Source: Xylanimonas oleitrophica (GTDB lineage Bacteria; Actinomycetota; Actinomycetes; Actinomycetales; Cellulomonadaceae). From it: a stretch of 64,000 nucleotides of DNA. Positions 32,526-40,713 of this stretch are shown one piece after another. The notes under the pieces are model-generated. The model saw only the letters and a program-made list of their open reading frames with translations. It had not been told where the DNA came from and did no database searches. The stretch covers positions 1 through 64,000 of the forward strand of contig NZ_QKWH01000015.1 of NCBI RefSeq assembly GCF_003244315.1, read 5' to 3'. Position numbers and translations under genes: made by a program. Position 1 is the stretch's first letter, and every line of letters starts with the position of its first letter.

Positions 32526-33551
32526 ATGGATGCCGCCTACCTGAGCACGCTGCTCGTCTGGGCGAGCCTGGTCGCGCTGACGATCGCGCTCGTCGCCTTC
32601 TCGATCGACCTGGCTCGCCGCACCGGCGAGCGGGGCGCCGACCGCGCGCGCGAGCTCGCCGCCGCGGGAGCAGCCGCGTCCGGCACAGCGGGCACCGCCA
32701 CGTCTGCCGCGGGCTCGACGGACGCCGGCGCAGGCCCCGGGACGACGCAGCCCCACCCTGTCTCGCCCGACGGCGCGGTGCTGCCGCCGAGCGGCAGGGC
32801 CGCCGGCATCGCGATGTCCACCACCTGGCTGGGCACCGCCCTGCTCCTGGCGGCGATCGTGCTGCGCGGCGTCGCGGCCGGACGCACCCCGTGGGCAAAC
32901 ATGTACGAGTTCACCCTGGTCGGCTCGTTCGTGGCCCTGGCGGTGTTCCTCGGCTTCACGCTGCGCCGGGACGTGCGGTTCCTGGGTGCGTTCGTCACCG
33001 GGCTCGCCGCGATCTTCCTGACCCTCGGCCTCAACGTCTTCTACGTGGCCGCGATGGGTGTCCAGCCGGCCCTGCAGTCGTACTGGCTGATCCTGCACGT
33101 GGGCGTCGCGATCATCGCCACCGGCGTGTTCACCGTCGCGTTCGTCGCCTCGGTGCTGCAGCTGCTGCGCGAGGCCCGTGACGGCGGCGCACAGCTGCTC
33201 GGCACCTGGTACTGGCTCGACCGCGTGCCCAACCCGACGTCGCTCGAGGGCCTGAGCTTCCGCCTCAACGCCATCGGGTTCGTGCTGTGGACCTTCACGA
33301 TCATCGGTGGCGCCATCTGGGCCGAGCACGCGTGGGGCCGCTACTGGGGCTGGGACCCCAAGGAGGTCTGGTCCTTCGTGATCTGGGTGGTGTACGCCGC
33401 CTACCTGCACGCGCGGACCACGCGCGGCTGGTCGGGCACGCGTGCCGCCTGGTTCGTCGTCGTCGGCTACGCCTGCGTGCTGTTCAACTTCACCGGCGTG
33501 AACCTGCTGTTCAACGGCATGCACTCCTACTCGGGGCTCACCGCGGGCTGA
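32526..33551 (+). CDS. ccsB: Cytochrome c synthase subunit CcsB/ResC (341 aa)
   Basis: Haem-presenting partner of ResB. ATG 32526, one base after the resB stop. TM1 near the start, an Ala/Gly/Thr-rich linker (about 37-90), then the CcsA core with the tryptophan-rich haem-binding WWD-type motif: AWGRYWGWDPKEVWSFVIWV (about residues 271-290). Haem-ligand His candidates: LILHVGVAIIA (about 190) and GMHSYSGL near the C-terminus. About eight TMs. Last gene of the operon; a hairpin follows 8 bp later. Confidence 0.95.
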   Translation: MDAAYLSTLLVWASLVALTIALVAFSIDLARRTGERGADRARELAAAGAAASGTAGTATSAAGSTDAGAGPGTTQPHPVSPDGAVLPPSGRAAGIAMSTTWLGTALLLAAIVLRGVAAGRTPWANMYEFTLVGSFVALAVFLGFTLRRDVRFLGAFVTGLAAIFLTLGLNVFYVAAMGVQPALQSYWLILHVGVAIIATGVFTVAFVASVLQLLREARDGGAQLLGTWYWLDRVPNPTSLEGLSFRLNAIGFVLWTFTIIGGAIWAEHAWGRYWGWDPKEVWSFVIWVVYAAYLHARTTRGWSGTRAAWFVVVGYACVLFNFTGVNLLFNGMHSYSGLTAG

Positions 33552-33559
33552 CGCCCCCC

Positions 33560-33586
33560 GGCCCGCCTCCGTCCGAGGGGCGGGCC
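33560..33586 (+). terminator. Hairpin after ccsB
   Basis: GGCCCGCC (33560-33567) and GGCGGGCC (33579-33586) around an 11-base loop, just after the ccsB stop. GC-rich stem without a U tract, as usual here. Confidence 0.65.
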
Positions 33587-33702
33587 GTCGTGGTGCGGCG
33601 CGGGCCGAGCGCCCACTGGAGCCAGGACGCCCGTCGCCCGCACGAGCGGGCCCGCGCGCCTGCGGTCCAGGGCCAGGGCGGTGCCTGCGCGACGCAGACG
33701 AG

Positions 33703-33770
33703 GACGAGGACACAGACGAGGACGGCGGGAGCCCCGGTGGGCTCCCGCCGTCCTCGTCTGTGTCCTCGTC
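33703..33770. terminator. Perfect 32-bp inverted repeat downstream of the PLDc_N gene
   Basis: Left arm 33703-33734, loop CGGT, right arm 33739-33770, all 32 pairs Watson-Crick; the outer part repeats the GACGAGGACACAGACGAGGA pattern. It lies 16 bp after the stop of the minus-strand gene ending at 33787, so it probably terminates that gene. It is far longer than the other terminators here. Confidence 0.85.
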
Positions 33771-33786
33771 TGCGAAGCTCGCCGTG

Positions 33787-34215
33787 TCAGGCGGGGCGGT
33801 CCTGGTCGCCCTTCTCGCCGGACGCGTCCTTGCCGCCCGTGCCACCGGTCTCCCCGGAGCCGCCGGTGCTGCCACCCGCACCCCCGGAGCCGCCGGCCTC
33901 GCCGCGCTGCCGACGACGGCGCTCCTGCTCGAGGCGCCACAGGAACTCGGGATCGTCGTCCGGGGCCACGGGGCGCCCGGGCGAGGGACGGCGACCGGGA
34001 CCGCCGGAGCGGCGGTCGTACCCGCCGCCCGAGCCGCGCTGGGCCCGTCGGAACACGATCCAGGCGAGCGACCCGGCGCCGGGCAGCAGCACGATGATCA
34101 CGGCCCAGGCCCACTTGGGCAGACCGCCGGTCTCGTCCTCGGTGACGCGGGCGAGGTCGGCCAGGGCGTAGACGACGAGGCCGATGACGACGAGCGGGAT
34201 CAGCACGCGGAGCAT
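33787..34215 (-). CDS. PLDc_N-domain small membrane protein (142 aa)
   Basis: MLRVLIPLVVIGLVVYALAD is the first membrane helix; KWAWAVIIVLLPGAGSLAWI (about residues 34-53) is the second, ending with VFRR, the usual PLD-nuclease N-terminal domain. The soluble C-terminal half is rich in Gly, Arg and Asp with SGGAGGSTGGSGETGG repeats. These two-TM proteins are probably envelope or cell-division accessories without nuclease activity. Start CAT complement at 34213-34215. Function unknown. Confidence 0.82.
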   Translation of the reverse strand: MLRVLIPLVVIGLVVYALADLARVTEDETGGLPKWAWAVIIVLLPGAGSLAWIVFRRAQRGSGGGYDRRSGGPGRRPSPGRPVAPDDDPEFLWRLEQERRRRQRGEAGGSGGAGGSTGGSGETGGTGGKDASGEKGDQDRPA

Positions 34216-34360
34216 GGGTACCAGCCTATGGCCGCCAGGTGGGGCGTGGTGCACGCGACCGCAGCGCCGGCCGGGGGCCGGTCGCGCACCGGGCGTGGGC
34301 TGGCCGGAGCCCGCTCCAGGGCCGTTCGGAGCGGGCGGCGGGAACGCCTACCCTGGTGGG

Positions 34361-34642
34361 GTGCCGCTCTTCCTGTACTCGCTCTACCGCTTCCTCGTGC
34401 TCGTGGCGGCGTTCGTGCTGCTGCTGTGGGCGGGCGCGCACGTGCTGCTGGCGGCGGCCCTCGCCGTCGTCATCGCGTTCGCTGTCTCCTACCTGTTCCT
34501 GCGCGGGCCGCGGGACGCCGCGGCGACCTGGATGGCCGGGCGGGTCGAGAGCCGCCGGGCGGCGAAGGCCGCGCGGGGCGGCGCGGGCGACGACGACGCA
34601 CGCTTCGAGGACTCCGTGGTCGACGAGGGCCGCGACCGCTGA
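34361..34642 (+). CDS. DUF4229-family membrane protein (93 aa)
   Basis: GTG 34361 begins PLFLYSLYRFLVLVAAFVLL; two membrane helices (about residues 8-22 and 28-45), then FLRGPRDAAATWMAGRV and an Asp/Glu/Arg-rich tail. DUF4229 proteins regularly sit beside menA or the ccs operon in actinobacteria, as here, suggesting a link to the quinone/cytochrome membrane. Role unknown. Confidence 0.8.
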   Translation: MPLFLYSLYRFLVLVAAFVLLLWAGAHVLLAAALAVVIAFAVSYLFLRGPRDAAATWMAGRVESRRAAKAARGGAGDDDARFEDSVVDEGRDR

Positions 34643-34731
34643 CCTACCGCCTGCCGCGGTCGGGGCGGGCGTGAGCGGCGCACCGGCTGCGACGCCCGCC
34701 GTGCGGCGATGCCTCGCCGTGCTGTCGGCCC

Positions 34732-34757
34732 CAGTGGTGCCGGTCAGTGGTGCCGGT
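34732..34757. repeat. Tandem 13-bp repeat
   Basis: CAGTGGTGCCGGT occurs twice head to tail (34732-34744, 34745-34757), followed by a degenerate third unit, in the gap between the DUF4229 gene and the menA stop. Confidence 0.7.
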
Positions 34758-34785
34758 CGGTGGCGTCAGTGCTGAGCGGGCTGCG

Positions 34786-35655
34786 TCAGGCGGCCAGGCC
34801 GATGCCGAGCAGGATGCCGTAGGCGAGCTCGAACATGCCGGTGCCGCCGAGCACCGGGACGAGCAGCTTGCCGCGCGCCCCGGCCAGCACGGGCAGGGCC
34901 AGCAGCACCGCGGGCCCGGCCAGCAGCAGCACGAGCAGCGACCACGGCGCCCAGAACGCGCAGGCGAGGCCGAGCAGCACGGGCAGCAGGACCATCGCGA
35001 CGTACGCGCGCCGGGCCCTGCGCTCGCCCAGCCGGACGGCCAGGGTGCGCTTGCCGGCGAGCACGTCGGTGGGGATGTCCCGCACGTTGTTGACCATCAG
35101 CAGCGCGCAGGCGACGAGGCCCACGCCGACGGCGCCGAGCACCGCGGGCCACGTCACGCGGTCGGCCTGCGTGTACGTGGTGCCGAGGGTGGCCACGAGG
35201 CCGAAGAAGACGAAGACGCCCACCTCGCCGAGGCCCGCGTACCCGTAGGGGCGCTTGCCGCCCGTGTAGTACCAGGCCGCCAGCACGCACAGGGCGCCGA
35301 CGGCGAGCAGCCACCAGTGCCCGGTCAGCCAGGTGAGCAGCAGGCCCAGCACGCCGGCGACGCCGAACGCGGCGAACGCAGCCGCCTTGACGTGCGAGGG
35401 GCGGGCGGTCCCGGAGGCGGTCAGGCGCAGCGGGCCGACCCGGTCGACGTCGGTGCCGCGCACGCCGTCGGAGTAGTCGTTGGCGTAGTTGACCCCCACC
35501 TGGAGCGCCAGCGCGACGCCGAGCGCCAGCAGCGCCCGGCCGCCCGAGAAGGCGCCGACCTGTGCGGCGGCGCCGGAGCCGATGAGCACCGGCGCCATGG
35601 CGGCGGGAAGGGTGCGGGGCCGGGCCCCGGCGATCCACTCGGCGGTCGTAGCCAT
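34786..35655 (-). CDS. menA: 1,4-dihydroxy-2-naphthoate polyprenyltransferase (289 aa)
   Basis: Membrane UbiA-type prenyltransferase that joins DHNA to a polyprenyl diphosphate to give demethylmenaquinone. First Asp-rich motif in VNYANDYSDGVRGTDVDRVG (residues about 54-73); the second in MVNNVRDIPTDVLAGKRTLA (about 186-205). About eight TMs, such as YGILLGIGLAA at the end. Start ATG 35655. Same strand as menE, 62 bp downstream of it, so probably co-transcribed. Confidence 0.95.
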   Translation of the reverse strand: MATTAEWIAGARPRTLPAAMAPVLIGSGAAAQVGAFSGGRALLALGVALALQVGVNYANDYSDGVRGTDVDRVGPLRLTASGTARPSHVKAAAFAAFGVAGVLGLLLTWLTGHWWLLAVGALCVLAAWYYTGGKRPYGYAGLGEVGVFVFFGLVATLGTTYTQADRVTWPAVLGAVGVGLVACALLMVNNVRDIPTDVLAGKRTLAVRLGERRARRAYVAMVLLPVLLGLACAFWAPWSLLVLLLAGPAVLLALPVLAGARGKLLVPVLGGTGMFELAYGILLGIGLAA

Positions 35656-35717
35656 GGCGTGCTGGTGCTCCTGATCTCGTGCGGTGGATCTCGTGCGCTG
35701 CCGCGCGCGGGTGGCGC

Positions 35718-37004
35718 TCAGCCGTGCTCGGCGGCCCGGACGGCGGCCGCGACGCCGGTGCGGTCGACCTTGCCGGGCCCCCGCAGCGGCAGGGCGTCGG
35801 TCAGGTAGACCCGCCGCGGTGCCGACGGCGTGCCCAGCCTAGTCGCGACGGCGTCGCGCACCCGTCCGAGAGCGTCGGGAGCCAGCGCGCTCAGGCCGGG
35901 GCCCGCCCCGGGCACGGCCACGACGGCCACGAGCGCCTGGCCCCACTCGTCGTCGGGCACGCCCACCACGCACGGCTCCACGGCTGGGCCCGTCCCCGTG
36001 GGCAGCAGCGGCGGCAGCGTCTCGACCAGGGCCTGCTCGACCGCGGCGGGGGCCACGTTGACGCCGCCGGTGACCACGACGTCGTCCGCGCGCCCCAGCA
36101 CGGTCAGCACGCGAGGGCCCCGGCCCTCGGACGAGGGCCGGGCGGGGGAGAGGCTGCCGAGGTCCGACGTGCGGAACCAGCGGGTCCCGGCGTCGGGGCC
36201 GTCGGCGTCGGTGCGGAAGGCCGCGGCGGTGGCCCCCTCGTCGCCGAGGTAGCCGGTGGCGAGCGTGGGGCCGGCGATCTCGACCACCCCGGTCCCCTCC
36301 GCCGGGGCGGAGAGGAGACCGGGGGCGGGGACGGGGGCGAGGCGCACCCGCACGCCGTCGAGCGGCACGCCGTCGTACACGCACCCGCCCGCCGTCTCGG
36401 ACATGCCGTACGTGCGCACCACCGGCACCCCGGCGTCGAGCGCACGGGCCAGGAGCGGTGCGGGCGTGGCGGCACCGCCCAGCAGCACGCTGGAGCACCG
36501 GGCGAGGGCGCTCAGACCGCGGTGCCGGCCGGCGTCGGCCGCGGCGACGAGCCGGTGCAGCTGCGTGGGCACCAGCGAGACGTGGACGGGGGCGTCGTCG
36601 GCCAGCGCCGGGCCGAGCAGGTCGGCGAACGCCTCCGGGTCGAAGTGCCCGCCCGGCTCCGCGGCCACGAGCGCCCCGGGCACCCCGGCGTCGGCCGCCA
36701 GCAGCGACCGCACCACCACCTGCAGCCCGGCCACGTGCGTGGCGGGCAGGGCCAGCACCCAGCGCCCCGGGCCGCCCAGGCGGGCGTGCGTCGCCGACGC
36801 CGAGGCACGCAGCGCGTCCCCGGGCAGCGCCACCTCGCGCGGCGCGCCCGTCGACCCCGACGTGCGCACCACCAGGGCCGTGCCCGGCGGGGGCGCGGCG
36901 TCGTGCAGGCGGGGCAGCGGCGCGACGGCCGGGCCGCCGTCGAGCGCCGCGCGCACGCCCGCGGCGAGATCGGCCACGACGGCGGGCAGGGGCGGGTGAA
37001 GCAC
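35718..37004 (-). CDS. menE: o-Succinylbenzoate-CoA ligase (428 aa)
   Basis: AMP-forming ligase that activates o-succinylbenzoate with CoA. ANL-fold motifs: VVRTSGSTGAPREVALPGDA (P-loop, about residues 45-64), GGAATPAPLLARALDAGVPV and YGMSETAGGCVYDGVPLDG (about 187-205), TSDLGSLSP (about 284) and LGRADDVVVTGGVNVAPAAV (about 307-326), with the C-terminal lysine in PLRGPGKVDRTGV. Shorter N-terminal region than long-chain acyl-CoA ligases, as usual for actinobacterial MenE. Divergent from the DUF3048 gene. Confidence 0.92.
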   Translation of the reverse strand: MLHPPLPAVVADLAAGVRAALDGGPAVAPLPRLHDAAPPPGTALVVRTSGSTGAPREVALPGDALRASASATHARLGGPGRWVLALPATHVAGLQVVVRSLLAADAGVPGALVAAEPGGHFDPEAFADLLGPALADDAPVHVSLVPTQLHRLVAAADAGRHRGLSALARCSSVLLGGAATPAPLLARALDAGVPVVRTYGMSETAGGCVYDGVPLDGVRVRLAPVPAPGLLSAPAEGTGVVEIAGPTLATGYLGDEGATAAAFRTDADGPDAGTRWFRTSDLGSLSPARPSSEGRGPRVLTVLGRADDVVVTGGVNVAPAAVEQALVETLPPLLPTGTGPAVEPCVVGVPDDEWGQALVAVVAVPGAGPGLSALAPDALGRVRDAVATRLGTPSAPRRVYLTDALPLRGPGKVDRTGVAAAVRAAEHG

Positions 37005-37090
37005 GAGGCCAGGGTAGGCCCGCCCCGCCGTGGCGTCCGCGGTCGTCGCCCTGCCCGCGCCTATCGTGGCCGGGATCCGAGGAGGAACCC

Positions 37091-38179
37091 ATGACCAGGC
37101 GTACCGCGCCCGCCCCCCGTCGTACCGCCGCCCTGCACGCCGCCGCGGTCACCGGCGCCCTGGCTCTCGCCCTGGCGCTCGCGGCCTGCTCGGGCGGCGC
37201 GGCCGCCGTGCACGCCACCGCGGACCCCGACGTCGCCGCGCGCAAGGGCGCTCCGCCCGCTCCGCAGGCCGAGCCGTCCGTGTGGCCCCTCACCGGCGTG
37301 CCCACGGACGAGGTGGCCCAGCGGCCGGCGCTCGCGATCAAGATCGAGAACTCGCGTGAGGCGCGCCCCCAGACGGGGCTGGAGCTGGCCGACATCGTCT
37401 GGGAGGAGGTCGTGGAGGGCGGCATCACCCGGTACGTGGCGGTCTACCACTCCCAGATCCCGGAGGCGGTGGAGCCCGTGCGCTCAGCGCGACCCATGGA
37501 CCCGGCGATCGTGGCCCCGCTCGGCGGGATCCTCGCCTACTCGGGTGCGCAGCCGCAGTTCATCGACGCGATCGAGGCCGCCGGGGTCCAGTCCGTGATC
37601 ATGGACCGCGGCGACGCAGGCTTCGCGCGCGACCGCGCCCGCCGCGCCCCGCACAACGTGGTCGGCACGCCCCAGGCGTTCCTGGACCAGGCCCGCGGCG
37701 ACCGTGCCGTGCCGCCGCCCGCGCAGTTCGAGTACGCCGCCGAGGTGGGGCAGGGCACCGCGTCCGCGACCGGCACCCCCGCGCAGCGCCTCGACGTCAG
37801 CCTCTCGCGCGCCCAGCGCACCGTGTGGGACTGGGACGGGGAGCAGGGCACCTACCTGCGCAGCGACGGCTCCACGCCGTCGGTCTCGACCACCGGTGCC
37901 CGGCACGCGGCCCGCAACGTGCTGCTGCTGAGCGCCGAGATGGTCACCACGAAGTGGCGCGACCCGGCGGGGTCGCCCGTGCCCGAGACGAAGATCGAGG
38001 GCACCGGGCAGGGCGTGCTCGCCTCGGGCGGCAAGGCCGTCGAGGTCACCTGGTCCAAGCCGTCCCTCGGCGAGCGCATCGTGCTGACCGGTGCCGACGG
38101 CACCGAGGTGCGCCTCGACCCGGGCACCACGTGGGTCGAGCTGGTGCCCCGCGGGTCCGGCTCCTGGACGGTGGGCTGA
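37091..38179 (+). CDS. DUF3048-domain lipoprotein, YerB-like (362 aa)
   Basis: ATG 37091 with GGAGG at 37081. Signal peptide with lipobox LAAC (Cys near residue 34), then WPLTGVPTDEVAQRPALAIK and IENSREARPQTGLELADIVW (about 75-105), the conserved start of DUF3048, and PVRSARPMDPAIVAPLGGIL, with a C-terminal DUF3048_C part (about 230-362: VWDWDGEQGTYLR, VEVTWSKPS, GTTWVELVP). A surface lipoprotein of unknown role, conserved in Bacillus (YerB) and actinobacteria. Convergent with menB. Confidence 0.88.
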   Translation: MTRRTAPAPRRTAALHAAAVTGALALALALAACSGGAAAVHATADPDVAARKGAPPAPQAEPSVWPLTGVPTDEVAQRPALAIKIENSREARPQTGLELADIVWEEVVEGGITRYVAVYHSQIPEAVEPVRSARPMDPAIVAPLGGILAYSGAQPQFIDAIEAAGVQSVIMDRGDAGFARDRARRAPHNVVGTPQAFLDQARGDRAVPPPAQFEYAAEVGQGTASATGTPAQRLDVSLSRAQRTVWDWDGEQGTYLRSDGSTPSVSTTGARHAARNVLLLSAEMVTTKWRDPAGSPVPETKIEGTGQGVLASGGKAVEVTWSKPSLGERIVLTGADGTEVRLDPGTTWVELVPRGSGSWTVG

Positions 38180-38204
38180 CGAGCCGGACCTCGACGGCCG
38201 AGGC

Positions 38205-39188
38205 TCAGAAGTAGTAGGGGAAGCGCGACCAGTCCGGGTCGCGCTTCTCCAGGAACGCGTCCCGCCCCTCGACGGCCTCGTCGGTCATGTACGCCAGGCG
38301 GGTCGCCTCCCCGGCGAAGACCTGCTGGCCCATGAGGCCGTCGTCGGCCAGGTTGAACGCGAACTTGAGCATGCGCACCGCCTGCGGGGACTTGCCCGCG
38401 ATGGTGCGGGCGTACTCCAGGGCCAGGCCCTCGAGGTCCTCGTGCTCGGCCACCTCGTTGACCCCGCCCCAGCGCTCGGCGTCGTCGGCCGAGTACTCGC
38501 GGGCCAGGAAGAAGATCTCGCGCGCCCGCTTCTGGCCCACCTGGCGGGCCAGGTACGCCGAGCCGTAGCCGCCGTCGAACGAGCCGACGTCGGCGTCGGT
38601 CTGCTTGAAGCGGCCGTGCTGGCGGCACGCGACCGTCAGGTCCGCCACCACGTGCAGCGAGTGGCCGCCGCCGGCCGCCCAGCCGTCGACCACGGCGATC
38701 ACGACCTTGGGCATGGTGCGGATCAGGCGCTGCACCTCCAGGATGTGCAGCCGCCCGGCACGGGCCGGGTCGATGTGGTCGGCAGTCTCGGCCGGCGCCG
38801 CGCCGCCGTCCGCCGACGTCGTGTACTGATAGCCGGAGCGGCCGCGGATGCGCTGGTCCCCGCCCGAGCAGAACGCCCACCCGCCGTCCTTGGGGGAGGG
38901 GCCGTTGCCCGTCAGCAGCACCGTGCCGACGTCCGACGTCATGCGGGCGTGGTCCAGCACCCGGTACAGCTCGTCCACCGTGTGAGGGCGGAACGCGTTG
39001 CGCACCTGCGGTCGGTCGAACGCCACGCGCACCACCGGCAGGTCCCGCACCGTGCCGTCCTCCGCGCGCTCCACACCACGGTGGTAGGTGAGGTCGGTGA
39101 GGTCGTCGAAGCCGGTGACCTCGCGCCAGCGCTGCGGGTCGAACGTCTCGGAGACCTGGCGGGGGAGGGCGGGGGGCTGGCTGCTCAC
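38205..39188 (-). CDS. menB: 1,4-dihydroxy-2-naphthoyl-CoA synthase (327 aa)
   Basis: Crotonase-fold enzyme that cyclises OSB-CoA to DHNA-CoA. Signatures: RPQVRNAFRPHTVDELYRVL (about residues 59-78), GWAFCSGGDQRIRGRSGYQY (about 103-122, oxyanion hole), VVDGWAAGGGHSLHVVADLT (about 163-182), DADVGSFDGGYGSAYLARQV (about 195-214), and a C-terminal DAFLEKRDPDWSRFPYYF motif typical of MenB. GTG 39188. A Rex-type operator lies 137 bp upstream. Confidence 0.95.
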   Translation of the reverse strand: MSSQPPALPRQVSETFDPQRWREVTGFDDLTDLTYHRGVERAEDGTVRDLPVVRVAFDRPQVRNAFRPHTVDELYRVLDHARMTSDVGTVLLTGNGPSPKDGGWAFCSGGDQRIRGRSGYQYTTSADGGAAPAETADHIDPARAGRLHILEVQRLIRTMPKVVIAVVDGWAAGGGHSLHVVADLTVACRQHGRFKQTDADVGSFDGGYGSAYLARQVGQKRAREIFFLAREYSADDAERWGGVNEVAEHEDLEGLALEYARTIAGKSPQAVRMLKFAFNLADDGLMGQQVFAGEATRLAYMTDEAVEGRDAFLEKRDPDWSRFPYYF

Positions 39189-39325
39189 GCCCGCAGCCTA
39201 GGCGGTGCGGGGGTGGGTGGGCGTCCCGGCACCGGCGCCGGTTCGGCGGAGAGGGGCGGGCAGGAGGTGGTCCGTGGGGGTTCTCCGGAGCCCGGGATGG
39301 TGGCCCGCAGACCGTTCCTTGAGGC

Positions 39326-39343
39326 TTGTGAGCACTTTCACAA
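39326..39343. promoter_or_regulatory. Rex operator between menB and a small-protein gene
   Basis: TTGTGAGCACTTTCACAA has perfect outer arms TTGTGA/TCACAA separated by 6 bp, the 18-bp layout of Rex boxes. It lies 137 bp upstream of the menB start (minus) and 55 bp upstream of the 56-aa gene (plus). rex itself is in this window (25512) and the same form occurs before menJ-nuo. Confidence 0.75.
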
Positions 39344-39398
39344 GGTTGCTCGTGCCGAGCCCTCGCACGTGTGGTCAGGCCAGGCCACCATGGAAGGC

Positions 39399-39569
39399 AT
39401 GAGCAACCTCGCAGCCCCCCAGGTGCTCGACCTCGCCGACGTCGAGCACGACATCGCCCGTGACGTCCTGGCCTACGACGCCGCCCAGCTCCGCGCCCTC
39501 GCCGAGGAGCCTCGGCCGTGCCCCGGCACGCTGGAGTTCCACGACGACCTCACCGAGTTCACCGACTGA
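39399..39569 (+). CDS. Small acidic protein downstream of a Rex operator (56 aa)
   Basis: ATG 39399 (or in-frame ATG 39390) begins MSNLAAPQVLDLADVEHDIA and ends CPGTLEFHDDLTEFTD. Acidic, one Cys, no signal peptide or membrane segment; a helix through about residues 13-36 is likely. GAAGG lies just before ATG 39399. No family recognised. Its position 55 bp after a Rex box suggests redox-dependent expression, if the frame is real. Codon pattern is G/C at third positions, as in neighbouring genes. Confidence 0.5.
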   Translation: MSNLAAPQVLDLADVEHDIARDVLAYDAAQLRALAEEPRPCPGTLEFHDDLTEFTD

Positions 39570-39651
39570 GCCCGGCGCGCAGGCCCAGGCGCGGTCGGGC
39601 GCGAGCAGCGCTGAGCCGGGCCGGGAGCGCGCCCCGCACTACCCTGGCCTG

Positions 39652-40713
39652 GTGCCCGCACGCCCGCTGCCCTCGCCCGCCGTCTGGTCGACGCCGCTGC
39701 GCACGCGGTTCCGGGGCCTGGAGGTGCGCGACGGCGTGCTGCTGCGCGGCGACGCCGGCTGGGGCGAGCTCAGCCCGTTCTGGGACTACGACGACGCCGA
39801 GTCCGCCACCTGGCTGCGCGCCGCGCGCGAGGCGGCCGACCTGGGCTGGCCCGCCCCGGTGCGCGAGAGCGTGCCGGTGAACGTGACCGTGCCCGCCGTG
39901 GGCCCCGAGCGCGCCCGGGAGATCGTGCTCGCCTCCGGCGGGTGCCGCACCGCGAAGGTCAAGGTGGCGCAGCGGTCCGCCACCGGCGAGCTGGAGCCGG
40001 TCGCCGCCGAGGTGGAGCGGGTGGCCGCGGTCCGCGCCGCGCTCGACGAGCTCTACGGCCCGGGCGCCGGCAGCATCCGTGTCGACGGCAACGGCGCCTG
40101 GGGCGTCGAGGAGGCCGTCACCCACCTGAGGTCACTGGACGCCGCCGCGCGCGGCCTCGAGTACGCGGAGCAGCCCTGCGCCACCGTGGAGGACCTCGCC
40201 CTGCTGCGCCGGGCGCTCCTGCGCGCGGGCCTCGACGTGCCCGTCGCCGCCGACGAGTCCATCCGGCGCGCCGCCGACCCCCTGCGCGTGGTGCGCGCCG
40301 ACGCCGCCGACGTCGTCGTCCTCAAGGTGCAGCCCCTGGGCGGCGTCCGCGCCTGCCTCGACCTCGCCGAGCAGGTGGGCCTGCCCGTCGTCGTCTCCTC
40401 CGCGCTGGAGTCCTCCGTGGGGCTCGCGGCCGGTGTCGCCCTCGCCGCCGCCCTGCCCGAGCTGCCGTACGCCTGCGGGCTCGCCACCTCCCAGCTCTTC
40501 GAGCGCGACGTCGTCGCCCAGCCCCTGCTGCCCGTCGACGGCGCCCTGCCCGCCCACGCCGCGGGCGACCCGGCGATCGCACCCGACGCCGTGGCGCTCG
40601 CGGCCGCTGCCCCGCCGGACGGCGTGCGCGAGGCGTGGCTCGCCCGGCACGGCCGTCTCGCGGCGCTGCTCGACGTCGACGCGGCCGGCCCGGCTGCTCG
40701 GGGTGCCCGGTGA
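39652..40713 (+). CDS. menC: o-Succinylbenzoate synthase (353 aa)
   Basis: Enolase-superfamily dehydratase making OSB from SHCHC. Catalytic Lys pair in CRTAKVKVAQR (about residues 99-109), metal ligands Asp in IRVDGNGAW (about 142-150), Glu in LEYAEQPCA (about 168-176) and Asp in VAADESIRRAAD (about 199-210), and the second catalytic Lys in VVVLKVQPLGG (about 222-232). GTG 39652 matches the first beta strand. Overlaps menD by 4 bp (GTGA). Confidence 0.93.
   Translation: MPARPLPSPAVWSTPLRTRFRGLEVRDGVLLRGDAGWGELSPFWDYDDAESATWLRAAREAADLGWPAPVRESVPVNVTVPAVGPERAREIVLASGGCRTAKVKVAQRSATGELEPVAAEVERVAAVRAALDELYGPGAGSIRVDGNGAWGVEEAVTHLRSLDAAARGLEYAEQPCATVEDLALLRRALLRAGLDVPVAADESIRRAADPLRVVRADAADVVVLKVQPLGGVRACLDLAEQVGLPVVVSSALESSVGLAAGVALAAALPELPYACGLATSQLFERDVVAQPLLPVDGALPAHAAGDPAIAPDAVALAAAAPPDGVREAWLARHGRLAALLDVDAAGPAARGAR

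Noticed and set aside
38181-38206. Terminator between the DUF3048 gene and menB
   Set aside because: Only a 5-bp stem (CCTCG/CGAGG) with an alternative GAGCC/GGCTC pairing; weak compared with the other hairpins.
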